Of a DNA stretch of 44,585 nucleotides, positions 1-7,437 are shown piece after piece (the stretch's first letter is position 1; each line of letters opens with the position of its first letter). The stretch comes from Ruminococcus sp. (GTDB lineage Bacteria; Bacillota; Clostridia; Oscillospirales; Acutalibacteraceae). The stretch is from the NCBI GenBank assembly GCA_022510955.1, contig JAFLSM010000017.1, forward strand, positions 1 to 44,585, read 5' to 3'. The notes beneath the pieces are model-generated. The model searched no databases, was not told the DNA's origin, and was given only the letters and a program-made list of their open reading frames with translations. Position numbers and translations under genes: made by a program.

Positions 1-242
1 AAGGCATCAACGCTGCTATGAAGGCTGCTGCTTCTGAGTCATTCGGCTACAACGAGGATCAGATCGTTTCTTCAGACGTTATCGGTATGAAGTACGGCTC
101 ACTCTTTGACGCTACACAGACAATGGTTTCAAAAATTTCTGACGATCTTTATGAGGTACAGGTTGTTTCATGGTATGACAACGAGAACTCATACACAAGC
201 CAGATGGTTAGAACAATTAAGTATTTTGCTGAATTAGGCTAA
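1..242 (+). CDS. gapA: Glyceraldehyde-3-phosphate dehydrogenase, C-terminal part (cut by window edge)
   Basis: Only about the last 80 residues are inside the window; the frame is open to position 1 and ends with TAA at 240-242. The C-terminal hallmark of GAPDH is visible ([13 protein letters not shown], followed by a final helix), the part of the catalytic domain that packs against the NAD site. The enzyme catalyses the NAD-dependent oxidative phosphorylation step of glycolysis in the cytoplasm. The catalytic Cys lies outside the window, so NAD versus NADP preference and the gene start cannot be judged. A strong Rho-independent terminator follows at once, so the gene ends its transcription unit. 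The ATG at 18 is internal, not a start. Confidence 0.95.
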   Translation, partial: GINAAMKAAASESFGYNEDQIVSSDVIGMKYGSLFDATQTMVSKISDDLYEVQVVSWYDNENSYTSQMVRTIKYFAELG

Positions 243-264
243 TCATAACTTAACTTTATAAATT

Positions 265-294
265 AAGGCTGTCCAAATGGGCAGCCTTTTTTGT
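265..294 (+). terminator. Rho-independent terminator after gapA
   Basis: A 10-bp stem (265-274 with 279-288, one G-T pair) with an AAAT loop is followed by a run of T. It lies 22 bp after the gapA stop. Confidence 0.9.
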
Positions 295-313
295 TTTGTC
301 AAAAAATTGCAAA

Positions 314-376
314 ATATTGTCTAAAATCTATAGACAATATTCACTTTCTCATTTATAATCAAAGCATAAGGGGTGA
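314..376 (+). promoter_or_regulatory. Promoter with overlapping inverted-repeat operator, upstream of the HTH membrane gene
   Basis: A perfect 10-bp inverted repeat (ATATTGTCTA at 314-323 and TAGACAATAT at 331-340, 7-bp spacer) overlaps a good promoter: -35 TAGACA at 331-336, a 17-bp spacer and -10 TATAAT at 354-359. A Shine-Dalgarno AAGGGGTGA lies at 368-376. A palindrome covering the -35 box of an XRE-family gene suggests autorepression by the encoded HTH protein; that is inference. Confidence 0.7.
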
Positions 377-382
377 TTAATT

Positions 383-1867
383 ATGACTATCGGACAAAAA
401 ATTCAAAATTTAAGAGAGACCGCAGGATTTTCTCAAGATAATATTGCAGCAATGCTTTTTGTTACCACACAAAATATTATTCAATGGGAAGCAGACGAAA
501 CATCACCGTCAATTGATATGCTTATAAAGTTGAGTCAGCTTTTTAGAGTATCAGTTGATGAACTATTAGAAAACACACAAAACGGCAATTATGAGCGACC
601 TATTGCAAAGGCAGAGATTGTTACTGATAAAAAGGAAATAAATAAAATTTTTAAATTTAAGTTTCTGAATTCAATCACTGTATTATCATCTATTGCAATA
701 TTAATTACACTCATATTTTTAGCAGCATTTCTTTTATTTAGATATATTGATACATCAACAAGCACAACGATACTATCTTCTATTGATATTATTCGGATAT
801 CTTTCTATCCCATTGCCCTATTGATTGCTGCTGTAATTTTGCTGATTATCAAATACATCACAAGGTCAACGGCTTACGGCCACGCTGAGGGTAATCTGCT
901 GTTCTATAACAACTTTATTACAGTTAAGCATACAGACGGCACATCACACAACATTCAATATTTATCAATTAAAAAGATATATGACCTTGATTATTACATT
1001 GTGATGTTAATGGCAGACCGAAGAATTATTTGCCTAAAAAAAGAAACAGCAGAAGGATACATTGATTTTGCAATAAACATTCTTCGCTCACAAGGCAAAG
1101 TTAAAAACTATGCAGTCACCAGAATTGGCAAAAAATCAAAATTCACCCAAAGCACACTTTTGACATTAAAATCTTTAGTTACAGGATTCACTGTCATTGT
1201 CATTGGTTCAATCTATTTATCTTTGTTCATTTGGATGACTCTTATGATGACAAGGTATTTATCAAATGACAAATTTATCAATTCGATATTATTCTTCCTA
1301 CCTGTTTTGATACCGCTCACTGCACTTATTATTGGCATTGTTGTATTTTGCAAAAAAGTAAAAAGTAAAAGGCTCATTATTGCCTCTGCAATAATATTGT
1401 TCTTTACACTGATGTATTCCTCAATATTTGCTATGATGCCAACATTATCAATTTCACCTGTAAAGCCACAAAGTTTTGTGTCTGTAATGGAAGAAAAAAA
1501 TTTTTTGATTGAGGATATAACTACAAGCCGAACCGAAAACTACCTTGAAAAATGTTATGTTGCAACAAGTCCGACAGGAGATTATGAAATATATTGTTTG
1601 GAATTTGATTCATCTCCATCATACGGTTTAACCTACGCCACAGATTTTTATAGCAAGACAAAAAGCGAATATAAAATCAGCGAACATTTCTACTCGACCA
1701 ATGAACACTATGAAAATTCATACCGCCAGTTTTTTATTGGACAAAGTTCAGATAAATATTTTATAATTTATATTTATGATACAACGGTCATCTACACTTG
1801 TTCTGATTCGGAATATAAGGAAGAAATAAAGGATAGTTTGAGCAATTATATATCGTTTGGAGATTAA
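383..1867 (+). CDS. Membrane protein with N-terminal XRE-family helix-turn-helix
   Basis: 494 aa. Residues about 1-65 form a Cro/C1-type HTH (IGQKIQNLRE, then FSQDNIAAML and TTQNIIQWE), as in XRE regulators. Two hydrophobic spans follow (about 93-118 and 135-158), then a soluble stretch (about 165-240) with the look of a small bacterial PH/YcxB-like domain. Three more spans lie at about 265-290, 298-322 and 332-353. The last 140 residues are hydrophilic, rich in Tyr and Ser, and probably outside the cell. So this looks like a DNA-binding protein tethered to the membrane that could sense something at the surface. It is followed after 26 bp by a membrane gene of similar layout, and is probably autoregulated through the palindrome at 314-340. 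I do not recognise a named family beyond the HTH; signal and targets are unknown. Confidence 0.8.
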   Translation: MTIGQKIQNLRETAGFSQDNIAAMLFVTTQNIIQWEADETSPSIDMLIKLSQLFRVSVDELLENTQNGNYERPIAKAEIVTDKKEINKIFKFKFLNSITVLSSIAILITLIFLAAFLLFRYIDTSTSTTILSSIDIIRISFYPIALLIAAVILLIIKYITRSTAYGHAEGNLLFYNNFITVKHTDGTSHNIQYLSIKKIYDLDYYIVMLMADRRIICLKKETAEGYIDFAINILRSQGKVKNYAVTRIGKKSKFTQSTLLTLKSLVTGFTVIVIGSIYLSLFIWMTLMMTRYLSNDKFINSILFFLPVLIPLTALIIGIVVFCKKVKSKRLIIASAIILFFTLMYSSIFAMMPTLSISPVKPQSFVSVMEEKNFLIEDITTSRTENYLEKCYVATSPTGDYEIYCLEFDSSPSYGLTYATDFYSKTKSEYKISEHFYSTNEHYENSYRQFFIGQSSDKYFIIYIYDTTVIYTCSDSEYKEEIKDSLSNYISFGD

Positions 1868-1893
1868 TGTAATAATCATAAAAGGAGAGCAAT

Positions 1894-2826
1894 ATGACAC
1901 AGGAACAAAAGCCTCTGAGTAATCAAGCAAAGCCCTTTGCAAGCTTTGAAATTGACTATACAAAAAAGAATATACGTTCTGCACTTAAAGCACGCAGACA
2001 TATAATCTACACCCTGTCCCCCATTATGACAATAATTGTTTTGCTGATTTATATTATTGCATTGTGCTTCTATTTCTCTCTTATGAAATCTATGATTAAC
2101 GACATGATATTCGGCAAAATTTTTACGGTTGTGTGGTGTACCTCTATTAGCTTAATGGTTTGTGCCGTCGTCTCATTTTTCATTACTTTTGAGATTATTC
2201 GCTTAAAAAAAGCAAAGAAAATTCTTAATATAATGCCACACCAAACGGAAGTACGAATCTACGAAAACCGACTTGAATATGACGGTGACAGAAAAAATGT
2301 TATTGCTATTCCGTACAGTGAACTTGCTTCTGTCAAGGAAACGGAAGAATACTACTTTGTCACATGCAAAAGCAAGCAGATGATTATTCTTGATAAAAGC
2401 AGAGCAAGCGGATATTACCGTTATCTTACAGATATTTCACATATGTATAATATATACAATCAAAGTCTAATCAGCAATAATGGACAGCTCGAAAAAATCG
2501 CACCAAAAAAGCTTGCCAAAATCAAAAATCAGAGTATAAGGTTAATCCCGTTCTGCATAGCTTCAATTTATGTCTTTTTATTTTCTGCATCATTTTGTTT
2601 GCCTGTTATTTCATCAACAGCAGGAATTCTCAAAATCCTCTTAAAAATCATAAGTTTAATTCTGACTTTACTGAGCAATGTATTCCCGATTTATTCAATA
2701 ATTTTTGGAGCAAAATATAAAAACCACAACCTCAAAACAGTCAAAAATATTGTAATTGGAAGTATCACTCTTTTCTATTCAGCAATGTTCACTCTTTCAC
2801 TCTGCTTAGGCTTGATCACTTTATAA
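1894..2826 (+). CDS. Membrane protein with YcxB/PH-like soluble domain
   Basis: 310 aa, with RBS AAAGGAGAG ending 4 bases before the ATG. Two membrane spans lie at about 38-64 and 76-103. A cytoplasmic domain (about 110-200) follows, containing IPYSELASVKETEEYYF, a pattern typical of YcxB-like/bacterial PH-like domains. Three hydrophobic spans follow at about 212-240, 245-272 and 285-308. The layout of two spans, soluble domain, more spans matches the core of the upstream HTH protein. The two may be paralogues, one of which carries an added HTH and outer domain. They are 26 bp apart and surely co-transcribed, ending at the terminator at 2831. Function is unknown; a partner or modulator of the HTH membrane regulator is the simplest inference. 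Confidence 0.75.
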   Translation: MTQEQKPLSNQAKPFASFEIDYTKKNIRSALKARRHIIYTLSPIMTIIVLLIYIIALCFYFSLMKSMINDMIFGKIFTVVWCTSISLMVCAVVSFFITFEIIRLKKAKKILNIMPHQTEVRIYENRLEYDGDRKNVIAIPYSELASVKETEEYYFVTCKSKQMIILDKSRASGYYRYLTDISHMYNIYNQSLISNNGQLEKIAPKKLAKIKNQSIRLIPFCIASIYVFLFSASFCLPVISSTAGILKILLKIISLILTLLSNVFPIYSIIFGAKYKNHNLKTVKNIVIGSITLFYSAMFTLSLCLGLITL

Positions 2827-2830
2827 ACAA

Positions 2831-2862
2831 AACGGCTTGGAAATCCAAGCCGTTAATTTTAT
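2831..2862. terminator. Bidirectional terminator between the membrane gene pair and metK
   Basis: A perfect 10-bp stem (2831-2840 with 2845-2854) with loop AAAT lies between convergent genes. T-rich DNA follows on both strands (TTAATTTT on plus; TTGTTT after the stem on minus). Confidence 0.85.
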
Positions 2863-2881
2863 GCAGATATATAAATTTTTC

Positions 2882-4063
2882 TTATGAAAGTGCCTTTTTA
2901 AGCTCATCAACCTTGTCTGTCTTTTCCCAGCTTACACCAAGTTCTTCTCTTCCCATATGACCGTAAGCCGCAAGCGGAAGATACTTTGTTTCAGTCAGCT
3001 TAAGCTGACGAATAATTGAATTAGGACGGCAGTCAAACACTTTTTCAACAGCCTTTGCAAGCTGTTCGTTTGTGTACTCTGATGTTCCGAATGCGTCAAT
3101 CATAATTGAAACAGGCTTTGCAACGCCGATTGCATATGCAAGCTGAACCTCACACTTTTTGGCAAGACCTGCTGCAACGATGTTCTTTGCAATATATCTT
3201 GTATAATATGCCGCACTACGGTCAACCTTTGTTGGGTCTTTGCCGCTGAATGCACCGCCGCCGTGGCGAGAAAATCCACCGTATGTATCAACAATAATCT
3301 TTCTGCCTGTAAGACCAGAATCGCCAACAGGGCCGCCGATTACAAATCTGCCTGTAGGGTTTACAAAAATCTTTGTATTCTCATCAAACAAATCGGCAGG
3401 AATAATAGGTTTTATTACTTTTTCAATAAGGTCCGCTCTGATTTGCTCAAGTGTAACATCTTCATCATGCTGTGTTGAAACAACAACAGTGTCGATATGC
3501 ACAGCCTTATCGTCATCATATTCAACAGTAACCTGAGTTTTGCCGTCAGGACGAAGATAGCTGAGTGTGCCGTCCTTTCTCACCTTTGCAAGCTGTTTTG
3601 CAAGCTTGTGAGAAAGTGAAATAGGCAGAGGCATAAGTTCAGGGGTTTCGTCGCACGCATAGCCAAACATCATACCCTGATCACCTGCACCGATTTGGTT
3701 GTCGGCATCATTTTCGCCGTCCTTAAGCTCGTAGCTTTCATTAACACCCATTGCAATATCGGGTGACTGAGCATCAATAGATGTGAGAACAGCACAAGTG
3801 TTGCCGTTAAATCCACATTCCTGATTGTCATAGCCAATCTCGTTGATAACCTTTCTTGCAACTCCAGCAATATCAACATAGCAATCAGTAGAAATTTCGC
3901 CCATAACATGTACAACTCCTGTTGTAGCAGTTACCTCACAAGCAACATGAGCATTTTTGTCCTGCTCTAAAATGCTGTCAAGCACAGCATCGGAAATCTG
4001 GTCGCACACCTTGTCGGGATGTCCCTCGGTTACGGACTCAGATGTAAATAAATGTCTTGCCAT
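2882..4063 (-). CDS. metK: S-adenosylmethionine synthetase
   Basis: 393 aa, full length for MetK. It makes S-adenosylmethionine from ATP and methionine, with triphosphate cleavage, in the cytoplasm. Family motifs are present: the N-terminal [20 protein letters not shown], then [12 protein letters not shown] and the Gly-rich loop [16 protein letters not shown]. The start is the ATG at 4061-4063, preceded by AAAGGAGT. The frame stays open 62 codons further upstream, but that stretch is the riboswitch and does not resemble MetK, so it is not coding. Regulation is visible: a SAM-I riboswitch with its own terminator lies in the leader, giving feedback by the product. The gene is monocistronic, ending at the shared terminator at 2831-2862. 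Confidence 0.97.
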   Translation of the reverse strand: MARHLFTSESVTEGHPDKVCDQISDAVLDSILEQDKNAHVACEVTATTGVVHVMGEISTDCYVDIAGVARKVINEIGYDNQECGFNGNTCAVLTSIDAQSPDIAMGVNESYELKDGENDADNQIGAGDQGMMFGYACDETPELMPLPISLSHKLAKQLAKVRKDGTLSYLRPDGKTQVTVEYDDDKAVHIDTVVVSTQHDEDVTLEQIRADLIEKVIKPIIPADLFDENTKIFVNPTGRFVIGGPVGDSGLTGRKIIVDTYGGFSRHGGGAFSGKDPTKVDRSAAYYTRYIAKNIVAAGLAKKCEVQLAYAIGVAKPVSIMIDAFGTSEYTNEQLAKAVEKVFDCRPNSIIRQLKLTETKYLPLAAYGHMGREELGVSWEKTDKVDELKKALS

Positions 4064-4080
4064 AATGATTACTCCTTTAC

Positions 4081-4231
4081 AAAAAATTAAGCACCTTTCA
4101 ACCGAAAGGTGCCACAATAAACTCATCTTTCGGTAAATACCGCAGGATTTAGCACCTTGCAAATGCAGGTTGCCGGACTTCACAGGGCCTGTCCCCTCCG
4201 TCGCTCTTGATAAGACTCTTATTAAGTTTAC
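4081..4231 (-). ncRNA. SAM-I (S-box) riboswitch and attenuator of metK
   Basis: Read on the minus strand from about 4214, the leader has the S-box pattern: CTTATCAAGAGCGACGGAGG, then GGCCCTGTGAAG, CCGGCAACC, GGTGCTAAATCCTGC and a closing GATGAG. The P1 stem pairs CTTATC (4209-4214) with GATGAG (4122-4127). A terminator hairpin follows (stem 4091-4099 with 4104-4112, then TTAATTTTTT). The segment ACCGAAAG (4127-4134) is exactly complementary to CTTTCGGT (4101-4108) inside the terminator, giving the antiterminator. High SAM should stabilise P1, free the terminator and shut metK off, as known for the family. Confidence 0.95.
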
Positions 4232-4237
4232 TTTATA

Positions 4238-4266
4238 AGTATATACCAAACAAAATAAAATTACAA
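4238..4266 (-). promoter_or_regulatory. Promoter of metK leader
   Basis: On the minus strand, -35 TTGTAA (4261-4266), a 17-bp spacer and -10 TATACT (4238-4243) place the transcript start near 4231, just upstream of the riboswitch. Confidence 0.6.
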
Positions 4267-4314
4267 CATCTTTTTTTAAATTTGTCCGTTTGGAACATAA
4301 ATTGTCGTATTGAA

Positions 4315-4343
4315 TTGCAAATCAGTGTGCATAGTGGTAAAAT
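4315..4343 (+). promoter_or_regulatory. Promoter of the GNAT gene at 4422
   Basis: -35 TTGCAA (4315-4320), a 17-bp spacer and -10 TAAAAT (4338-4343) lie on the plus strand, giving a leader of about 70 nt before the ATG at 4422. Confidence 0.5.
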
Positions 4344-4421
4344 AAAAGATATGTTGGTCGCAACTGTCCAAGCAGTTTCTTATAATATAAATAATATTTT
4401 TACATACAATGAGGTAACAAT

Positions 4422-4913
4422 ATGAATATAGTCATTCGCAAACACACAGATGATGATCTTCCGCTGATGCTAAAAATCTGGAATGAAGTTGTCGAGGACG
4501 GCATTGCTTTTCCTCAAACAGAAATTCTTGACTTGCGGTCAGGCAAGGAATTTTTTGATATGCAAACCTATTGCGGAGTAGCCGAAAACCTTGACAACAA
4601 CGAGATTTTAGGATTGTACATTCTGCATCCGAACAATGTGGGCAGATGCGGTCACATTTCAAATGCAAGCTATGCTGTCAGCAAAAATGCAAGAGGAAAG
4701 AAGATAGGCGAAAAGCTTGTGAAGGACTGTCTTGAGCAGGGAAAGAAAAACGGCTTTAAGATTTTACAGTTCAACGCCGTTGTAAGCACAAACACAGTTG
4801 CCAGAAAGCTTTATGAAAAACTCGGTTTTGTTCAGCTTGGCACTATTCCGCAGGGATTTTTAATGAAAGATGGCCACTATGAGGACATCTGTCCATATTA
4901 TCACACACTTTAA
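4422..4913 (+). CDS. GNAT-family N-acetyltransferase
   Basis: 163 aa, the usual size for a single-domain GNAT. The acetyl-CoA site is visible as NARGKKIGEKLVKDCL (the R/Q-x-x-G-x-G/A type loop and helix), followed by LYEKLGF near the C-terminus, the classic end of the fold. The N-terminal part (IRKHTDDDLPLMLKIWNEVV) is the usual first strand and helix. The family transfers an acetyl group from acetyl-CoA to an amine on a small molecule or protein; the substrate cannot be read from the sequence. RBS GAGGTAA precedes the ATG. Its upstream neighbour metK diverges from it, and the next gene downstream is the cupin; a small hairpin at 4921-4942 lies between them without a T-run. Confidence 0.9.
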   Translation: MNIVIRKHTDDDLPLMLKIWNEVVEDGIAFPQTEILDLRSGKEFFDMQTYCGVAENLDNNEILGLYILHPNNVGRCGHISNASYAVSKNARGKKIGEKLVKDCLEQGKKNGFKILQFNAVVSTNTVARKLYEKLGFVQLGTIPQGFLMKDGHYEDICPYYHTL

Positions 4914-4920
4914 GGAGAAA

Positions 4921-5086
4921 ATAGTGTGAAAAATCACACTATTCCGAATTAATATTGCCCGCTCAGTTTGCCGCAAGCGGCAACGAGCGATGGCTAAATT
5001 TCCATTTACGCCTTATCCGCCCACGATAAGACTGTAGGAATTTTTAACTTATATTTGTGGGCGGAAAGGCTATGGAAATTAATATG
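4921..5086 (+). repeat. Structured intergenic repeat running into the cupin start codon
   Basis: Several nested hairpins fill this gap: ATAGTGTG/CACACTAT (4921-4942); a GCTC...GAGC stem enclosing TTGCCG/CGGCAA (4961-4988); and a long imperfect inverted repeat pairing 4997-5024 with 5057-5080 (shared blocks AATTTCCAT/ATGGAAATT and CCGCCCAC/GTGGGCGG). The last 53 bases (5034-5086) recur at 44533-44585 on the minus strand with 3 mismatches, again ending exactly at a start codon (tmk). It looks like a miniature mobile or regulatory element that supplies the leader and ribosome-binding region. Confidence 0.7.
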
Positions 5087-5413
5087 ATACTTGACTTTAA
5101 AAACACAGAACCTACAAACTTCCCAAATTTTAAGGGCGGTGAAAAGTACCTTTCAGCCAAAATGAATTTTGACGGCAAAAACAGAATTTTGCACGGCACG
5201 CTCATTCCGGGCGCTACAATTGGCCTGCACACACACGAAACAAACAGCGAGATTATCTATATTTTAAGCGGTCAGGGCAAGGTACTGTACGACGGAGAAG
5301 AACTTGAAATCTCCGAGGGTATGGTGCATTACTGTCCAAAGGGACACACCCACAGTCTGATTAACGACAGCAAAGACGACCTTGTGTTCTTTGCTGTTGT
5401 ACCGGAACAATAA
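5084..5413 (+). CDS. Small single-domain cupin protein
   Basis: 109 aa from the ATG at 5084. The protein is one conserved beta-barrel. Cupin motif 1 is visible as LHTHETNSEIIYILSGQG (the metal-binding His pair and Glu) and motif 2 as HYCPKGHTHSLIN with a further His. A divalent metal is therefore likely. Cupins of this size act as isomerases, dioxygenases or sugar/effector-binding proteins; nothing here decides between them. The start is ambiguous: ATG at 5072 and GTG at 5057 are in frame, but both lie inside the repeat element, and the same residues (G-x-K-A-M-E-I) would also be added to unrelated tmk. I therefore prefer 5084, where the recognisable cupin sequence begins. It ends at a bidirectional terminator shared with the femX-like gene. 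Confidence 0.88.
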   Translation: MILDFKNTEPTNFPNFKGGEKYLSAKMNFDGKNRILHGTLIPGATIGLHTHETNSEIIYILSGQGKVLYDGEELEISEGMVHYCPKGHTHSLINDSKDDLVFFAVVPEQ

Positions 5414-5467
5414 TTTTAGCCGTTTTATGGCACTTCATAAACTTATTAAATTATAACTATTAAATGT

Positions 5468-5497
5468 AAAACAGCCGTATGCATACGGCTGTTTTTT
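5468..5497. terminator. Bidirectional terminator between cupin and femX-like gene
   Basis: A near-perfect palindrome (AAAACAGCCGTAT at 5468-5480 with its complement at 5483-5495) has A/T runs on both flanks and lies between convergent genes. Confidence 0.88.
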
Positions 5498-5498
5498 G

Positions 5499-6524
5499 TT
5501 ATGCAGAATGTCCTGCACTGATTTTAGCACTCAATCCCCTAATCTGCATCATAATGTCCGCACAATGCTTTAGTCCCGTTCTGAACACATAGTCAAACTC
5601 ACCTGCCCACACCTTGACCTGTCCGTTAAATCCCTGTTTAAATTTGTATACACCAAAATTCTTATGCTCAATGTCATACCAATAAGGTATTCCGCAAAAA
5701 TCATATGTGTCACAGCCGTCATCAACCGCCTTTTTAATCATCGTCCACTGCATAAGATAATTTGGCATATAATTTCGCATTTCATTTGAAGAACAGCCGT
5801 AAACATAGCTCATAGTTCCTGCATATTCAATGCACAACGCTCCAGAAAGAGGCACATTGTCTGCATAGCACATACACAGCTTTGCCTTGCCGTCAAAGCT
5901 TTTAAGCAAATTTTTAAAATACTCCTTTGACCGCATATCAAATCCGTCACGAACAGAAGTCTGTTTCATTAAGGCTTCAAAATCATCAAGCTTTTCATCA
6001 TCATAAAAATCACACACAACACCTTTTCTTTGAGCCAGACGAATGTTATACCGCCACTTTGCCTTAAAGCCTGCAAACACCTCGTCGACACTTTGACCTG
6101 CAATGTCGAGTACATAATTTTCACGGCACTGCACATTATCATACCCCACCTTTTCGGGATGATATTCAAATCCAAGGCTCTTTAAATTATTGATTGCATA
6201 CACATCTCTCTCGTCAATCAACGGGTCAATCTTAAGCATATAGGCATTATATTTTTTTGCAATCTCGCAAAGCCTTGCAAATATCTTTTCCAGAATAGCC
6301 TTATTGTGAATATCGCACACAGGCCCTCTTGGAGCATAAAGCATTGCAGTATTAAGAAAAGGAATTTTCTTGACAAGCACAAGCATTGTACCCTCAATGC
6401 TCCCGCTGTTATCACAGACTTCTATATATTCAGCTTTCCAGCTGTTCTTCACTTTTGCCCAATTTGCCGACTGCATAAAGTTTCCGTTCTTTTCACAAAA
6501 TCTTTCAAAATTTTCTAAACTCAT
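5499..6524 (-). CDS. FemX/FemAB-family peptidyltransferase (cell-wall branching)
   Basis: 341 aa. It resembles the FemAB family, which uses aminoacyl-tRNA to add amino acids to the stem peptide of lipid II at the inner face of the membrane. Two GNAT-like halves are visible: an N-terminal one with the ANWAKVKNSW start and MLYAPRGPVCD, and a C-terminal one with KWRYNIRLAQRKGVVC, MSYVYGCSSNEMRNYMPNYL and YDFCGIPYW followed by GVYKFKQGFNG. All are typical family positions. It lacks the long coiled-coil arm of staphylococcal FemA, so its length is closer to FemX. The TTG two codons upstream (6530) is only 1 nt from the GGAGG, so the ATG at 6524 is the start. Its promoter region carries the same TTGTATCA repeats as the two-component operon, suggesting regulation by it. 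The amino acid added is unknown. Confidence 0.85.
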   Translation of the reverse strand: MSLENFERFCEKNGNFMQSANWAKVKNSWKAEYIEVCDNSGSIEGTMLVLVKKIPFLNTAMLYAPRGPVCDIHNKAILEKIFARLCEIAKKYNAYMLKIDPLIDERDVYAINNLKSLGFEYHPEKVGYDNVQCRENYVLDIAGQSVDEVFAGFKAKWRYNIRLAQRKGVVCDFYDDEKLDDFEALMKQTSVRDGFDMRSKEYFKNLLKSFDGKAKLCMCYADNVPLSGALCIEYAGTMSYVYGCSSNEMRNYMPNYLMQWTMIKKAVDDGCDTYDFCGIPYWYDIEHKNFGVYKFKQGFNGQVKVWAGEFDYVFRTGLKHCADIMMQIRGLSAKISAGHSA

Positions 6525-6573
6525 ACTCAAACCTCCCTATGATATTTACAAATTAACCATAAAAAAGGTTTAT

Positions 6574-6650
6574 AAGCCTTCCCTATGACAATATTATTAT
6601 AGGAAAGGCTTGTTTCACAGTTTATTCAATTTTGTATCAGTTTTGTATCA
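6574..6650 (-). promoter_or_regulatory. Promoter of femX-like gene with 11-bp-phased direct repeats
   Basis: Two perfect TTGTATCA boxes (6632-6639 and 6643-6650) lie exactly 11 bp apart; a weaker third (TTTATTCA, 6621-6628) keeps the phase. On the minus strand they sit just upstream of a weak -35 (TAAACT, 6619-6624), a 17-bp spacer and a perfect -10 TATAAT (6596-6601). This is the layout of an OmpR-family activated promoter. A 13-bp inverted repeat (6574-6586 with 6599-6611, one mismatch) overlaps the -10 and could be a terminator or operator. Confidence 0.65.
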
Positions 6651-6684
6651 TTAATAAGAATTATAAATTCCGTTAATTACCCAA

Positions 6685-7437
6685 TTAATCATATCGCTCT
6701 TTATATGAATCGTTATATGAAAAAGAATTATAATTATAAACCCCACCCAAAGCAAAAATCGAAAGAGAATCAAAACCGTAATAAAATTCCCCCTGATAAC
6801 TTTTGGTTGTAGTATCAAAATATTCTACTAACTTTTTTTCTTCAAATGAATTAATTATTTCTTCAAGAGGAAGTTCCTCAGACACGGAACTTTCTGCACT
6901 GTCATATATATTAAAATTACAAATATATTCATAAACCTTTAGATTATCACGATTATACATAAATGTAATATCAAAAATTAAAGAGTCAGACTTTGAATAA
7001 AATGCAACCGTCATAAGATTGACTGTCATCGGTTCATTGTCTACCACACCGCTTACTTTGCTTGCAGTACAGTAGGATAACTCCATATCATCGTTAGAAA
7101 GAGGATATCCTGTTATCTCTTTCATATAATCATTTCCCTCCATAGCAGAGTTGAATGATTTTAACGCTGAATAAATCTCATTATACAAGTCAGCATCCAC
7201 TATTCCGGGTTTTTCGTTAATCCAGACAGGATCAGATTGAAGCAAAATTCTAACCTCATCATATGTCAGGGCATTTTTGCCGGCAGAGTATGAGAATGTT
7301 CCGTCATTATGGGGTTGTCCCTCCGTAATACTATCATTTATATAATTGAAACCGTATGGGGTAATTACTACTAAAGCTGTCACAAGCAGTAATGAAATCA
7401 CACTCAAAATATATTTAATTCTAATATTCTCCAACAC
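6685..7437 (-). CDS. Secreted or membrane-anchored protein of unknown function, third gene of the two-component operon
   Basis: 250 aa. One hydrophobic segment near the N-terminus (about residues 8-27, IKYILSVISLLLVTALVVI) acts as a signal peptide or anchor. There is no lipobox Cys, so it is probably a signal-anchored outer protein. The rest is hydrophilic, acidic and rich in Tyr/Ser/Asn, with only two Cys and no motif I recognise. The gene overlaps the end of the kinase gene. AGGAGG touches the ATG at 7443 directly, so the GTG at 7437 (6-nt spacing) is a better start. Being co-transcribed with a kinase and regulator and placed outside the membrane, it may modulate the sensor or be an effector of the response; this is inference. 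Confidence 0.75.
   Translation of the reverse strand: MLENIRIKYILSVISLLLVTALVVITPYGFNYINDSITEGQPHNDGTFSYSAGKNALTYDEVRILLQSDPVWINEKPGIVDADLYNEIYSALKSFNSAMEGNDYMKEITGYPLSNDDMELSYCTASKVSGVVDNEPMTVNLMTVAFYSKSDSLIFDITFMYNRDNLKVYEYICNFNIYDSAESSVSEELPLEEIINSFEEKKLVEYFDTTTKSYQGEFYYGFDSLSIFALGGVYNYNSFSYNDSYKERYD

Noticed and set aside
4064..4249. N-terminal extension of metK by 62 codons
   Set aside because: The stretch is the SAM-I riboswitch and terminator; the ATG at 4063 has the RBS and the family start.
5057..5083. N-terminal extension of the cupin (start at GTG 5057 or ATG 5072)
   Set aside because: The same residues appear before tmk because both derive from the repeat element, so they are probably not coding in either gene.
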